Counted from the stretch's first letter, positions 31,861 to 40,555 are shown. The stretch is DNA of 64,000 nucleotides from Nibribacter ruber (GCF_009913235.1 NZ_CP047897.1:3223001-3287000), one strand, 5' to 3'. A program made the numbers and translations. Notes: generated by a model from the letters alone, not told the origin.

Positions 31861-34014
31861 TCAATCATTAATGGAGATGAGCAGGGCCACCAGCGCGAAG
31901 CGTTTGGCGCTAGGCAGAATGGGTTGGGCGGCAAACTGACCGTCTTGCCCGGGCGTGGAGGCGTAGCGGTACCCGAACACATTGTTGAAACCTAACAGGT
32001 TGCTGCAGCTGCCGTGCAGAATCACGCTGTGGCCTTTGACCGTGGTGAGGTAGCTGGCGTTCAGGCTCAGATCCAGGTAGTTTCTGGTGCGTCCCTGCAT
32101 GAAACCTTCCTGGTTGGGATTGTGGAATGGTCGTCCGCTGGTGTAGCTGAAAGTGGTGCCCACGTAGGTTTTGATGGGGTCAATCATCTGTTTGTATACC
32201 AGATTCACGTTGTGGGTAGAGGCGAAGGACGGGCGCGCCAACTCTGGATAGCCTTTGTACAGGCGCTTGCTGTCCAGGAACGAGTAAGAAATCCAGTAAT
32301 CGCCTTTCTTGATGGTTTCCTGGTCTCTAAAGAAAAACTCCACGCCTCTTGCATAACCATGGCCGCCGTTAGTAATCTGCGTGGCGTTCTGCAACTCAGG
32401 GGCGTTGTACCTGATGAGGTTCTGGTACTGCTTGTGGTAGCCTTCTACCCTAAGCGTGCGTTTGCCAAAAGTGCGCTGATAGTTTAAGATGTAATGCACG
32501 GCCTTCTCAAAGGTGAGCGGCTGTTGGTACTTGAGGTAGTCCTGCTCTGGGGTCTGGTAAAAGTGACCATAAGCGAAGGAAACCTGTCCGTCTTTTCCAG
32601 CTTGGTACGCCAGTGCCAGCCTAGGCGACAAGGCATGTTTGCTCAGAAACTGAGACTGTTCAAAGCGCAAGCCCGGTCTGGCCACTAGTTTACTCCCTAA
32701 GTACACATCTGCCTCCGCGAAGCCCGCTATGTTCTGCTCCTTCACCAAGCCGTGACGTGTTTCCGTTTCTGGGTCCTGTTGATAGGTCTGGTCATAATTA
32801 CTCAATTGTGTCTCCAGGCCGGTGCGCAAGGTCACTGCGTGCCCCAAGTCTCTAATCACAACGGCCTTTCCATTCCAGGTATGCGTGCCGGTGTTCACGT
32901 CTGTGGTGCCAGCTGTTATGTCTAGGTTAGTATAAGTGTAGGTAGTGCCGGTTTGCAAGGTCCATTTCTCCTGAAAGACTTCTTCATAGGTGCTGTTGAG
33001 AAACAGATTTTGGTTGGATAGGTTAATCTGGGTAGGCGTTTCTGGCGCATTGATGTCATCCTGAATAAGGCTGAAGTCACTGCTGGCATAGGTGCCGTAC
33101 AGTTTAAACATACCCGTAGCCGACGTCTTTTGTCTGAATACCACGCTCCCGGATTTGGTCTCGGGCATCTTGATCCAGTCCTGGCGCTGAGGCACCAGAC
33201 TCATGTACGGTTGCAGGTTGGTGTACTCCCCAGACACGGCCAGTGACGTATTCTCCCAGCGCTTGGTGCGGGAAAGGCTGGCGCCCACGCTCATCAAAGA
33301 GATACCGGTTTGCGACTCCTCGGCTAAGTCCTGGCTTTGCAACAGCAGGGCAGAGGAAAGCGCCTGGCCGTACTCCGCAGAATACCCACCAGAACTAAAC
33401 GCCATGCCACTAAACAGAAACGGCGAGAAGCGGCCGCGGGCTGGTACGTCTGGCACGCTGGCGTTGTAAGGGTTGGCCACCGGCAGGCCATCAATAAAGG
33501 TTTTGGTTTCATAACTGTCGCCGCCGCGCACGAAGAGCTTTCCTTCTTCGCCCACTTTCTGGGTGCCGGGCAGGGCATTGATGGCGCCCATGATGTCAGC
33601 AGCGGCTCCGGCGGTGGTGACAATGTCTCTGGAGTTAAGCAGGGCCGCGCGCTTCTCATCACTGGCCTCAAACGCCCCCGCCGAAATCTGTACCGCCTGC
33701 AATTGACGGTAGTCTGGCTTCAAGACCAAAGCCAAGTGAGCCAATGGCTGGTCCAGGTTGACAGACTTTTCTAAGGTGATATAGCCCAGGTAGCTAATGA
33801 CAAGTGCCTGCGTTCCAGTGCTTTTGGTTTTAAAGGAGAAGGAACCGGCCGCATCTGTAGAAGCTCCGTCATACGCACCCTTCAGCATGACATTGGCGCC
33901 AATGATAGGCTGACCATCTGGGTCTTTCACCTGGCCTTTCACCAGCGTTTGGGCTAGTAGCTGATGGCTAGTCAGGAGCAGTAGGACGAAGAGAAGGAGC
34001 GTAGCGGTTTTCAT
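31861..34014 (-). CDS. TonB-dependent receptor with carboxypeptidase-regulatory N-domain
   Basis: An outer-membrane transporter of 717 residues. Signal peptide to LLAQT, then a CarboxypepD_reg-like beta-sandwich (about 25-105: VKGQVKDPDGQPIIGANVML), a plug domain (about 110-235) with GQKVGEEGKLFVRGGDSYET and TFIDGLPVANPYN, and a 22-strand-type barrel. It is shorter than SusC proteins and has no SusD partner, so it is more like metal- or small-ligand receptors (iron chelates, cobalamin, copper). Energy would come from TonB-ExbBD encoded elsewhere. Upstream of a TPR protein and a LytS/LytTR pair, all on the minus strand. Confidence 0.92.
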   Translation of the reverse strand: MKTATLLLFVLLLLTSHQLLAQTLVKGQVKDPDGQPIIGANVMLKGAYDGASTDAAGSFSFKTKSTGTQALVISYLGYITLEKSVNLDQPLAHLALVLKPDYRQLQAVQISAGAFEASDEKRAALLNSRDIVTTAGAAADIMGAINALPGTQKVGEEGKLFVRGGDSYETKTFIDGLPVANPYNASVPDVPARGRFSPFLFSGMAFSSGGYSAEYGQALSSALLLQSQDLAEESQTGISLMSVGASLSRTKRWENTSLAVSGEYTNLQPYMSLVPQRQDWIKMPETKSGSVVFRQKTSATGMFKLYGTYASSDFSLIQDDINAPETPTQINLSNQNLFLNSTYEEVFQEKWTLQTGTTYTYTNLDITAGTTDVNTGTHTWNGKAVVIRDLGHAVTLRTGLETQLSNYDQTYQQDPETETRHGLVKEQNIAGFAEADVYLGSKLVARPGLRFEQSQFLSKHALSPRLALAYQAGKDGQVSFAYGHFYQTPEQDYLKYQQPLTFEKAVHYILNYQRTFGKRTLRVEGYHKQYQNLIRYNAPELQNATQITNGGHGYARGVEFFFRDQETIKKGDYWISYSFLDSKRLYKGYPELARPSFASTHNVNLVYKQMIDPIKTYVGTTFSYTSGRPFHNPNQEGFMQGRTRNYLDLSLNASYLTTVKGHSVILHGSCSNLLGFNNVFGYRYASTPGQDGQFAAQPILPSAKRFALVALLISIND

Positions 34015-34142
34015 AGCGGTTGCGGTTAGGTTCTGAGCAAAGGTGCACCGCCAGCAAAGGCTATGAAATTAAAAGAGGATGAACTGTAGAGAGAGATGGA
34101 TGAACTGTCAAAGAGTGGGGATGGATCTTTCCCAAGAAAGGT

Positions 34143-34180
34143 CGTTTTTAGTCTATTTTTGGCAAAACAGGCTAAAAATG
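34143..34180. repeat. 38-bp intergenic palindrome, copy 20
   Basis: Upstream of the TonB receptor and downstream of the lipocalin-like gene. The centre TTTTTGGCAAAA is unlike most copies. Confidence 0.8.
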
Positions 34181-34262
34181 GGGTTCACGTTGCCTAGCTA
34201 TGTAAAGATTATCCTTTAAATTGGATTCGTTGAAGTAGGGCTTGGTCTGAATATGACCTAAA

Positions 34263-34290
34263 AAAAGCGAAGCCGGTAGACTTCGCTTTT
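34263..34290. terminator. Terminator of the lipocalin-like gene
   Basis: A 10-bp stem AAAAGCGAAG / CTTCGCTTTT with an 8-base loop, just past the stop on the minus strand. Confidence 0.75.
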
Positions 34291-34308
34291 AAAGCAGTGA
34301 GAAAAGGC

Positions 34309-34722
34309 TTATCGCTTTTTTAGTTCGTATCTGTCGGTCCAGACACCTTCTTCACCAGGATAGGTAGACATTTCTTTTTTCTCTATGACCAAGTCTTTGG
34401 CCGTGAACGTGACTACGTTGTACGTGCGCACCCGGCCTGGATCGTCATTGTAAGTCAGGTTGAATTTTTTGTTGGCCTCATCATACACATATTTTCCTTC
34501 ATCAGGGAAACCTTCAAAATTGAAAGTGAAGTCCCCGTTGCTTTCAAACTCAATATAACCTACATCTAAGTCTGTGTCATTAACGGTTCCGTCTGGCTCA
34601 ATCTCCTGGTACTTATCAATATTCCAAATACCTACAATGTTGGCTGCCGCTGGATCATCATCTTTAGAATCGCAGGCAGTGAAGACAAAAAGAGTCAATA
34701 AGAAGAACAAGATTTTTTTCAT
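34309..34722 (-). CDS. Lipocalin-like lipoprotein
   Basis: 137 residues. Lipoprotein signal peptide MKKILFFLLTLFVFTACDSK with lipobox Cys17 and acidic residues after it, which in Bacteroidota can be a surface-export signal. The mature domain (IVGIWNIDKYQEIEPDG, IEFESNGDFTFNF, EGKYVYDEANKKFNLTY) follows the lipocalin-like pattern of an eight-stranded barrel with a GxW motif. The ligand is unknown. It is a single gene on the minus strand with its own terminator. Confidence 0.8.
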   Translation of the reverse strand: MKKILFFLLTLFVFTACDSKDDDPAAANIVGIWNIDKYQEIEPDGTVNDTDLDVGYIEFESNGDFTFNFEGFPDEGKYVYDEANKKFNLTYNDDPGRVRTYNVVTFTAKDLVIEKKEMSTYPGEEGVWTDRYELKKR

Positions 34723-34894
34723 GTGTACTAAGGATTAAGTGAAACAAAGACACGCAGCCAGACAAGGCAACCCAAAATAACGTCATCAATATTAATTTTG
34801 CTATACTTATTATTTGGTATTATTGTCATGTTATTTATAACTGTTGGAGGATGTTGGATGTGGGTCTAGAGCTGAGCAAAGTCCGGAAGTTTAT

Positions 34895-34932
34895 TGTTTT
34901 TAGGCTATTTTCATCAAAACAGGCTAAAAACG
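34895..34932. repeat. 38-bp intergenic palindrome, copy 21
   Basis: Left TGTTTTTAGGCT, right CAGGCTAAAAACG. Two bases from the terminator hairpin at 34934. Confidence 0.82.
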
Positions 34933-34933
34933 A

Positions 34934-34960
34934 AAGAGCCCGCTTTAAGGGCGGGCTCTT
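34934..34960. terminator. Terminator of the Ala/Lys-rich gene
   Basis: A 10-bp stem AAGAGCCCGC / GCGGGCTCTT at 34934-34943 and 34951-34960, just past the stop at 34986 on the minus strand. Confidence 0.75.
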
Positions 34961-34985
34961 CTAAAATATATGGACTTGAAAACTG

Positions 34986-35429
34986 TTAGGCCTTTTTCTT
35001 TTCTCTGGCGGCGGCTTTCTTATCGGCTTCTTTTTGTTTAGCGGCAGCGGCTTTCTCCTTGGCGGCTAGCTTTTTGGCCTCGGCCTTTTGCTTGGCTTCA
35101 GCGGTTTTGGCTTTTTCTTTCTCTTTGGCGGCTAGCGCTTTTTGCTTGTCAGCGGCTTTCTTCTCAGCAACTTTTGCTTTGGCGGCGGCGGCCTTTTCTT
35201 TGGAGGCTAGTTTTTTGGCGGCTTCTTTTTCTTTGAGAGCGGCAGTCTTGGCTTTCTCTTTTTCTTTGGCGGCCTGGGCTTTGGCTAGGCCTTCGGCTTT
35301 TTTCTCAGCAGCCTTTTGCTTGGCCAGTTCTTTCTTTTCTTTCTCCTTGTCTTTTGAAGACTGAGCCTGCGCACTGCCCACAACAAGGGCCAACACCAAC
35401 AGCAGAGAGGTTGCGTACTTCTTCAACAT
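34986..35429 (-). CDS. Secreted Ala/Lys/Glu-rich repeat protein
   Basis: 147 residues. After a signal peptide (MLKKYATSLLLVLALVVGSA, cleaved near AQAQ) the whole mature chain consists of Ala, Lys, Glu and Gln in short repeats such as KEKEKAKTAALKEKEAAKKL, predicted to be one long charged helix or coiled coil. No domain is recognisable. Such chains occur in TonB/TolA-like linkers and in periplasmic spacers. The opposite strand is open for 101 codons because of the composition, but it is hydrophobic nonsense and not called. It ends at a strong terminator. Confidence 0.75.
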   Translation of the reverse strand: MLKKYATSLLLVLALVVGSAQAQSSKDKEKEKKELAKQKAAEKKAEGLAKAQAAKEKEKAKTAALKEKEAAKKLASKEKAAAAKAKVAEKKAADKQKALAAKEKEKAKTAEAKQKAEAKKLAAKEKAAAAKQKEADKKAAAREKKKA

Positions 35430-35552
35430 AGTAATTAAGGGTTTTGTGTTATTCTGCTAAAAGTAGAAACTTCTAAAGAAAGTTTCACCAAGTGTGCTTT
35501 TATAAAATTGAGGTGTACCGCCTGTAAGCCTTTAGCCCTCAATTAGAAAATC

Positions 35553-35590
35553 CGTTTTTGGCTTGTTTTCAGGAAAAGAAGCCAAAAACG
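35553..35590. repeat. 38-bp intergenic palindrome, copy 22
   Basis: 12 bp downstream of the PH-like gene stop (35603, minus strand). Inner arms GGCTTG / AAGCCA. Confidence 0.82.
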
Positions 35591-35602
35591 AACCACTAGC
35601 CT

Positions 35603-36046
35603 CTACTGGACCCGTTTCTCTATCTCGGCCAGCAGGTCTTGGTAATGGTCCAGTGTGTTCGGGATGAAGAGGGTCTTGGGTGGGGCTGTAGAAATAAGCT
35701 GAACCCCCTTCTTTGTCGTTTTGATGTCCGTCAGGTGGTGGGTCTCCAGGCTGGCCGTGGCTTGGCCGTTCACTACTTTTTGCACTTCAGCGTCTGTCAC
35801 CACAAAATACTGCTTGCGCAGAATGGCTTCTAACAGCCGGACCATGTAATAACCCACAAGCCCCGTAAGGAGCATGCTGCCTAAAAGAAAGAGGATGGCA
35901 GTAGTAGTGCTCAGCCCCAAGGTTTTGCCTATAAACAGAATATAGACAAGGGTAAGGCAAATAAACGCCCCCAGCAAGGCGAAAAAGGTAATCTGCTTTT
36001 TCTTGAGTTGCTGGATGGTACGCTCACTGTAGGCGAATCTGGTCAT
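35603..36046 (-). CDS. Two-TM protein with PH-like domain
   Basis: 147 residues from ATG 36046 (MTRFAYSERTIQ); the frame goes on to 36118 but that part overlaps simple repeats. Two transmembrane helices (about 20-40 and 46-70) are followed by a cytosolic, PH/YcxB-like beta region (QYFVVTDAEVQKVVNG, HHLTDIKTTKKGVQLISTAP, FIPNTLDHYQDLLAEI). The closest parallel in the window is the protein at 40556-41026, which has the same layout. Role unknown. It lies downstream of asnS on the same strand (99 bp). Confidence 0.65.
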   Translation of the reverse strand: MTRFAYSERTIQQLKKKQITFFALLGAFICLTLVYILFIGKTLGLSTTTAILFLLGSMLLTGLVGYYMVRLLEAILRKQYFVVTDAEVQKVVNGQATASLETHHLTDIKTTKKGVQLISTAPPKTLFIPNTLDHYQDLLAEIEKRVQ

Positions 36047-36145
36047 TAGGCTGGTTGATTTTGCTGCAAAAAAGAAGTGAGAGAACGTTAGCACTTCTGC
36101 TTCCATTCTCTCACTCATTCAATCTCTCAATCTATCAATTTCAAT

Positions 36146-37534
36146 TTAAAACTCAGCGCTCTTAGGGAAGCGTGGGAAAGGAATCACGTCTCTGATGTTG
36201 CCCATGCCGGTCACAAACAGTAACAGACGCTCGAAACCAAGGCCAAAACCGCTGTGCGGCACAGAACCAAAACGGCGAGTGTCCAGGTACCACCACATTT
36301 CTTTCTCTGGGATGTTGAGCTCCTGCATGCGGGCTACCAGTTTGTCATAGTTTTCCTCGCGCTGAGAACCGCCAATGATTTCGCCAATGCCCGGGAACAA
36401 CACGTCCATGGCGCGCACGGTCTTGTTGTCATCGTTGAGCTTCATGTAGAAAGACTTCACCTCTTTAGGGTAGTTGGTCAAAATCACCGGTTTCTTGAAG
36501 TGCTTCTCTACCAGATAACGCTCATGCTCGCTCTGCAAGTCGGTGCCCCAGTCAACCTTGTACTCAAACTTCTGCTTGGCATCGCGCAGAATGGCTACGG
36601 CTTCAGAATAGGTCAGGCGCTGAAAGTCATGCTCCACCACAAAGTTTAGGCGGGCCAAGAGTTCCTTGTCATACATGTCGTTCAGGAACTGCAGGTCGTC
36701 CAGGCAATGGTCTAGGGCATAGCGCACCAGGTAGCGCAAGAAGTCCTCGGCCAGGTCCATGTTATCTTCCAGGTCATAGAAAGCCATCTCTGGCTCCACC
36801 ATCCAGAACTCAGCTAAGTGACGGCTGGTATTGGAGTTCTCGGCTCTAAACGTTGGGCCAAACGTGTAAATCTCAGAAAGCGCCATAGCACAAACCTCGC
36901 CCTCCAACTGGCCAGAAACGGTCAGGTTGGTTGACTTACCAAAAAAGTCTTGAGAGAAATCTACTTGTCCGTCCTCGGTGCGTGGTGGGTTGATTGGGTC
37001 TAGGGTGGTTACTCTGAACATCTCACCGGCGCCCTCGGCGTCTGAAGCCGTGATGACCGGGGTGTGCACATAGAAGAAACCGTTGTGGTTAAAGTAACGG
37101 TGAATGGCAAAGGCCATGGCGTGCCGAATGCGCAATACTGCGCCAAAGGTGTTGGTGCGCGGGCGCAAATGAGCAATCTCCCGGAGGAACTCCAAGGAGT
37201 GGCCTTTCTTCTGCAACGGATAGGTCTCTGGGTCTGCCAAGCCAATCACCTCAATGGTGCGAGCCTGAATCTCTACAGACTGGCCTTTGCCCTGGCTTTC
37301 TACCAAAGTACCTAAAACAGAAACGCTGGCGCCGGTGGTCACATCGCGCAGAGATTCATCTGTAAACAGATTCATGTCTGCCACCACCTGTATATTATGA
37401 ATGGTAGAACCGTCATTGACGGCAATAAACGTCACATACTTGTTTCCGCGCTTAGTGCGCACCCAACCTTTCAATAAAACTTCGTGGCCTCTCTCCGCAG
37501 ATTGGAGCAATGCTTTTACTTTTGTTCTTTTCAT
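36146..37534 (-). CDS. asnS: Asparaginyl-tRNA synthetase
   Basis: A class IIb synthetase of 462 residues that charges tRNA-Asn. An N-terminal OB-fold anticodon-binding domain (about 15-105: [20 protein letters not shown]) is followed by the catalytic core with motif 2 ([20 protein letters not shown]) and motif 3 ([20 protein letters not shown]). The insert [15 protein letters not shown] is typical of bacterial AsnRS rather than AspRS. Presence of asnS suggests direct Asn-tRNA formation. Its promoter -7 box lies at 37590-37597 inside the loop of an inverted word repeat, and rpoN is divergent. Confidence 0.97.
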   Translation of the reverse strand: MKRTKVKALLQSAERGHEVLLKGWVRTKRGNKYVTFIAVNDGSTIHNIQVVADMNLFTDESLRDVTTGASVSVLGTLVESQGKGQSVEIQARTIEVIGLADPETYPLQKKGHSLEFLREIAHLRPRTNTFGAVLRIRHAMAFAIHRYFNHNGFFYVHTPVITASDAEGAGEMFRVTTLDPINPPRTEDGQVDFSQDFFGKSTNLTVSGQLEGEVCAMALSEIYTFGPTFRAENSNTSRHLAEFWMVEPEMAFYDLEDNMDLAEDFLRYLVRYALDHCLDDLQFLNDMYDKELLARLNFVVEHDFQRLTYSEAVAILRDAKQKFEYKVDWGTDLQSEHERYLVEKHFKKPVILTNYPKEVKSFYMKLNDDNKTVRAMDVLFPGIGEIIGGSQREENYDKLVARMQELNIPEKEMWWYLDTRRFGSVPHSGFGLGFERLLLFVTGMGNIRDVIPFPRFPKSAEF

Positions 37535-37555
37535 ATTCTTGAGCGTATCACTTTA

Positions 37556-37676
37556 GTGCGTATCAGGTAGCACGTATCAAGTATCAGGACAAAGGTAACA
37601 GGTAACCGTACAAAGTATGAAGAACTTATAAAAAGAAGTCTTGCTACCTGATACTTGCTACGTGATACCTGGTGCC
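37556..37676. repeat. Inverted array of TATCAGGTAGCA-type words between asnS and rpoN
   Basis: 37556-37588 carries variants of GTATCAGGTAGCAC and GTATCAAGTATCAG; 37642-37676 carries their complements (GCTACCTGATACTTGC, TACGTGATACCTGG). The arms are imperfect and the loop contains the asnS -7 box. Confidence 0.7.
37590..37597 (-). promoter_or_regulatory. Bacteroidota -7 box for asnS
   Basis: On the minus strand TACCTTTG, an exact TAnnTTTG, about 55 bp before the start codon. No -33 box at the right distance. Confidence 0.5.
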
Positions 37677-37704
37677 CTTGGCACGAAATTCAAAATTAAC
37701 CTTT

Positions 37705-37737
37705 TTTGCAAAGCCGTAGTAAAAAACCATAACTTTG
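37705..37737 (+). promoter_or_regulatory. Promoter of rpoN
   Basis: -33 TTTG at 37705-37708, then 21 bases, then TAACTTTG at 37730-37737 (exact TAnnTTTG). The start ATG 37775 is about 30 bp past the expected transcription start. Confidence 0.6.
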
Positions 37738-37774
37738 GCCTAGTCCGCGCTTGTGGGGCCGGTGCCGTTCGCCT

Positions 37775-39259
37775 ATGCAGAGACTTGACTTAAAACAGCT
37801 TTTATCCCAGAAATTATCACCCCAGCAGATACAGTTCATAAAACTGTTGCAGGTGCCTACCGCCGAGTTGGAGGCCCGCATCAAAGAAGAACTGGAAATC
37901 AACCCTGCGCTGGAAGAAGGTGACGTAGCCGATGATGCCCCCGCCGAGGAGGACACCTCATCAGACGCGGACGAGGATTTCGACAATACCGAAGAAGATT
38001 ACGCCGAGGAGGAGATGCGCCGTGACGATGACGACGGCGACCTCAACCTGGAAGAATATATGTCTGACGATGACATTGCCGGCTATAAAATGCAAGGCGA
38101 TGGACCCGGCGAAGAGGAAGACCGTGAAATGCCCATTGCGTTCACCGGCTCTTTGACAGATTCCCTCATGGACCAGCTGGGTTTTCTCAACCTCAATGAG
38201 AAGCAACATGCCATTGGCGTGCAATTGATTGGAAGCATTGACGAGGAAGGCTACATACGCCGCGACTTGCAGGCCATCTCCAATGACCTGGCTTTCTCGC
38301 AGAACATAGAAGCTAGTCCCGAAGAAATTGAAGACGTCCTACGCCGCATCCAGGCCTTTGACCCGCCCGGCATTGCCGCCCGCGATTTGCAGGAATGCTT
38401 ACTCTTGCAACTAGAGCGCCGTGACCCAGACGAAATCACCGAGGTGGCGGAGCAAATCATCCATGACACCTTTGACGAGTTCACCAAGAAGCACTACCCG
38501 CGTATTCAGCAAAAGCTGGAGCTGGAGGACTATGAGTTGAAGTCGGCGATAGACTTAATTCTAAAACTCAATCCCAAGCCCGGCGGAAGCGGTGGTGCCA
38601 CGCGCGTGCAGTACGTGATTCCAGACTTCATCATCACCAATGAAGAAGGCCAGTTGCAGTTGTCTCTGAACGCCCGCAATGCCCCAGATTTGCGTATCTC
38701 CCGCTCTTATGCAGACATGTTTGACGCCTATGACAAAAGCTCCAAGACAGACAAAAAGCTGAAGGAGACGGTCACGTTTGTGAAGCAGAAGCTGGACTCT
38801 GCTAAGTGGTTTATTGACGCCATTAAACAGCGCCAGAATACCCTTTTGCGCACCATGGAATCCATCATGAAGCGCCAGTATGAGTATTTCCTGGACGGCG
38901 ATGAAAGCAAACTGCGTCCCATGATTCTGAAAGACATCGCTGAGGACATTGGCATGGACATTTCTACCGTCAGCCGGGTAGCCAACAGTAAGAGCGTGCA
39001 AACGGAGTTCGGGATTATTCCATTGAAGTTCTTCTTCTCTGAAGGCATTGCCACCGATGCCGGCGAGGAAGCCAGTAGCCGTGAGGTGAAAGCCATTCTC
39101 AAGGACATTATTGAGAAAGAGAACAAGCGCAAGCCGCTCTCTGATGACAAGATTGAAAAGATGCTCAATGAGAAAGGCTACAACATTGCCCGCCGCACCG
39201 TGGCCAAATACCGTGAGCAACTCAACATACCAGTAGCCCGCCTTCGCAAGGAGTTGTAA
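37775..39259 (+). CDS. rpoN: RNA polymerase sigma-54 factor
   Basis: 494 residues from ATG 37775 (MQRLDLKQLLSQKLSPQQIQ); the frame could be extended to a TTG at 37751, which overlaps the promoter region. Region I (activator-interacting) is Gln/Leu-rich, the following acidic linker (DDAPAEEDTSSDADEDFDN) is typical, and the core-binding domain and helix-turn-helix (DISTVSRVANSKSVQTEFGI) come next. The RpoN box ARRTVAKYREQLNIPVARLR, which reads the -24 element, ends the protein. It directs polymerase to -24/-12 promoters with enhancer-binding ATPases; none is encoded in this window. The last five codons lie in a 48-bp palindrome. Confidence 0.97.
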   Translation: MQRLDLKQLLSQKLSPQQIQFIKLLQVPTAELEARIKEELEINPALEEGDVADDAPAEEDTSSDADEDFDNTEEDYAEEEMRRDDDDGDLNLEEYMSDDDIAGYKMQGDGPGEEEDREMPIAFTGSLTDSLMDQLGFLNLNEKQHAIGVQLIGSIDEEGYIRRDLQAISNDLAFSQNIEASPEEIEDVLRRIQAFDPPGIAARDLQECLLLQLERRDPDEITEVAEQIIHDTFDEFTKKHYPRIQQKLELEDYELKSAIDLILKLNPKPGGSGGATRVQYVIPDFIITNEEGQLQLSLNARNAPDLRISRSYADMFDAYDKSSKTDKKLKETVTFVKQKLDSAKWFIDAIKQRQNTLLRTMESIMKRQYEYFLDGDESKLRPMILKDIAEDIGMDISTVSRVANSKSVQTEFGIIPLKFFFSEGIATDAGEEASSREVKAILKDIIEKENKRKPLSDDKIEKMLNEKGYNIARRTVAKYREQLNIPVARLRKEL

Positions 39260-39287
39260 GGCGCGCCTTACAACTCCTTGCGAAGGC
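39240..39287. terminator. 48-bp perfect palindrome covering the end of rpoN
   Basis: Bases 39240-39263 pair completely with 39264-39287 with no loop. The left half is the last rpoN codons (LRKEL) plus the stop; the right half is their inverted copy. As RNA it would be a 22-bp or longer hairpin, probably slowing or ending transcription. No U-tract follows directly. Confidence 0.7.
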
Positions 39288-39402
39288 CAATTAGAAATTA
39301 AAAATTAGAAATTATTTTTAACCAAATTTACAGCTAAGCTAAAGTTGAAAAGTCCTTTGTCGAGTGCCCATTCCTAATTTCTAATTTTTAATTTCTAATT
39401 AA
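39288..39402. repeat. Inverted array of AATTAGAAATT-type words
   Basis: ATTAGAAATTAAAAATTAG at 39290-39308 is mirrored by CTAATTTTTAATTTCTAAT at about 39381-39399. The enclosed part has no feature. It lies between rpoN and the PAP2-like gene. Confidence 0.7.
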
Positions 39403-39406
39403 CGAA

Positions 39407-40027
39407 GTGAATTCCCGCCTAGCGATGGTTTTGTCAGTGGTGTTTCATCCGCTGCTGCTGCCTTCGTACTTGTTCGCCCTCATTCTGTTTTACTTACCCG
39501 TAGGAGCCCTGACGTTCCCTATGGAAGGGCGGCGCCTGGTCTGGATTATGGTATTTATCACCACCTTCGTGATTCCGGGGTTGGGAGCGTATGCCATGCG
39601 TAGGTCTGGGCAGATTTCATCGCTGACCCTGGAAAGCCGGGCAGACCGGCGCTGGCCGTTGCTGTTTGCCGCCGCCTGTTACACCGTCACCACCGTGCTG
39701 TTTTACCGCCAGAGCTACTTTGACGACCTTTTCTTTTACGTGATGGCCATTATCACCGCTTCGGTGTATATGACGCTGGTCATCAATCAGTTCTGGAAAA
39801 TCAGCGCGCACGCCATAGGGGTAGGAGGGGCCTTGGGTATTTTGGTGCTGCTCTATGACTGGCTCCCCGAACCTTATTTGTTTTATCCTGCGGTAGCCAG
39901 TATTGTCATTGCCGGGGCCGTCCTCTCCGCACGTCTGGCCTTGGGCGCCCACAACGCCAAACAAGTCTACACGGGCTTTATCCTAGGCTTTCTGCTAGGC
40001 GTCATTCTCTGGGGATTGCCGTTTTAA
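39407..40027 (+). CDS. PAP2-like integral membrane protein
   Basis: 206 residues with six hydrophobic segments. Two stretches, KISAHAIGVGGALG and LGAHNAKQVYTGFILGF, resemble the membrane-embedded motifs 2 and 3 of PAP2 (lipid phosphatase) proteins. The phosphatase residues are only partly conserved: SAH and a GAHNxxQVxxG-like pattern appear, but no KxxxxxxRP motif. It may be a degenerate PAP2-fold membrane protein, common in Bacteroidota, rather than an active phosphatase. The start is GTG 39407 or ATG 39425. It is downstream of rpoN with 147 bp of repeat DNA between. Confidence 0.7.
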   Translation: MNSRLAMVLSVVFHPLLLPSYLFALILFYLPVGALTFPMEGRRLVWIMVFITTFVIPGLGAYAMRRSGQISSLTLESRADRRWPLLFAAACYTVTTVLFYRQSYFDDLFFYVMAIITASVYMTLVINQFWKISAHAIGVGGALGILVLLYDWLPEPYLFYPAVASIVIAGAVLSARLALGAHNAKQVYTGFILGFLLGVILWGLPF

Positions 40028-40094
40028 AGAGACGTAAGACACAAGATATAAGACGCAAGGCCTACTAGTACAGCCGCACTAGCCAAATTCATTT

Positions 40095-40325
40095 GTCATC
40101 CTGAAAGGACCTTGCATGCGAACTTGATTGGCTGGTGACTAAGCGCGATTATAATTAAATACAAATTCCCTTTTGTAGAGACCAGGCACTGCCTTGTCTC
40201 CCGCGCGTTGCCTTCTGCTGCTGATTTAACCTGCTGATGCAAACACCCCCCTTCGCCCCCCTCAAGGGGGGAGTCTGCGTTTATTTAACGGCTAATCAAG
40301 TTCGCTCGCAAGGTCCTTTCAGGAC
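40095..40325 (-). mobile_element. MITE-like element, copy B (about 231 bp)
   Basis: Begins GTCATCCTGAAAGGACCTTG and ends in its near complement GCAAGGTCCTTTCAGGAC. Inside, AGAGACCAGGCACTGCCTTG and a CCCCCCTCAAGGGGGG palindrome match copy A (9216-9443) after reverse complementing, so the two are oppositely oriented members of one family. No reading frame. Confidence 0.82.
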
Positions 40326-40431
40326 GTAAGGGAAAGTAATGTAGAGGAAGAGCCAAAGTAGGAAGGCCTTTTAAATACCAATCCAAGAATTTAGTTAGCA
40401 ATCAGCGATTTACAATCCACCATCATATTTT

Positions 40432-40469
40432 CGTTTTCAGCCTGATTCCCAGAAAACAGGCCAAAAACG
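40432..40469. repeat. 38-bp intergenic palindrome, copy 23
   Basis: Centre CCCAGA. Its last 7 bases (AAAAACG) also form the left arm of the terminator that follows. Confidence 0.82.
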
Positions 40470-40510
40470 GGGAGGCCCTGAAGAATTGTCTTCACGGTCT
40501 CCCCGTTTTT
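40463..40510. terminator. Terminator sharing an arm with palindrome copy 23
   Basis: Stem AAAAACGGGGAG (40463-40474) with CTCCCCGTTTTT (40499-40510), plus further pairing inside. It serves the PAP2-like gene (+) and the gene at 40556 (-). Confidence 0.8.
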
Positions 40511-40555
40511 AATATGCTTAACTCGCGACTCAAGACTCTGAACTCGCGACTAATT

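Larger units (their letters stand above)
40028..40555. other. Repeat-filled convergent spacer
   Basis: It holds MITE-like copy B (40095-40325), palindrome copy 23 (40432-40469), a terminator (40463-40510), and paired word repeats (AGACGTAAGACACAAGATAT at 40027-40046; ACTCGCGACTCAAGACTCTG at 40520-40539). No gene was found. Confidence 0.75.

Noticed and set aside
35059-35364. 101-codon plus-strand frame
   Set aside because: Opposite strand of the Ala/Lys-rich repeat gene; open only because of its composition.
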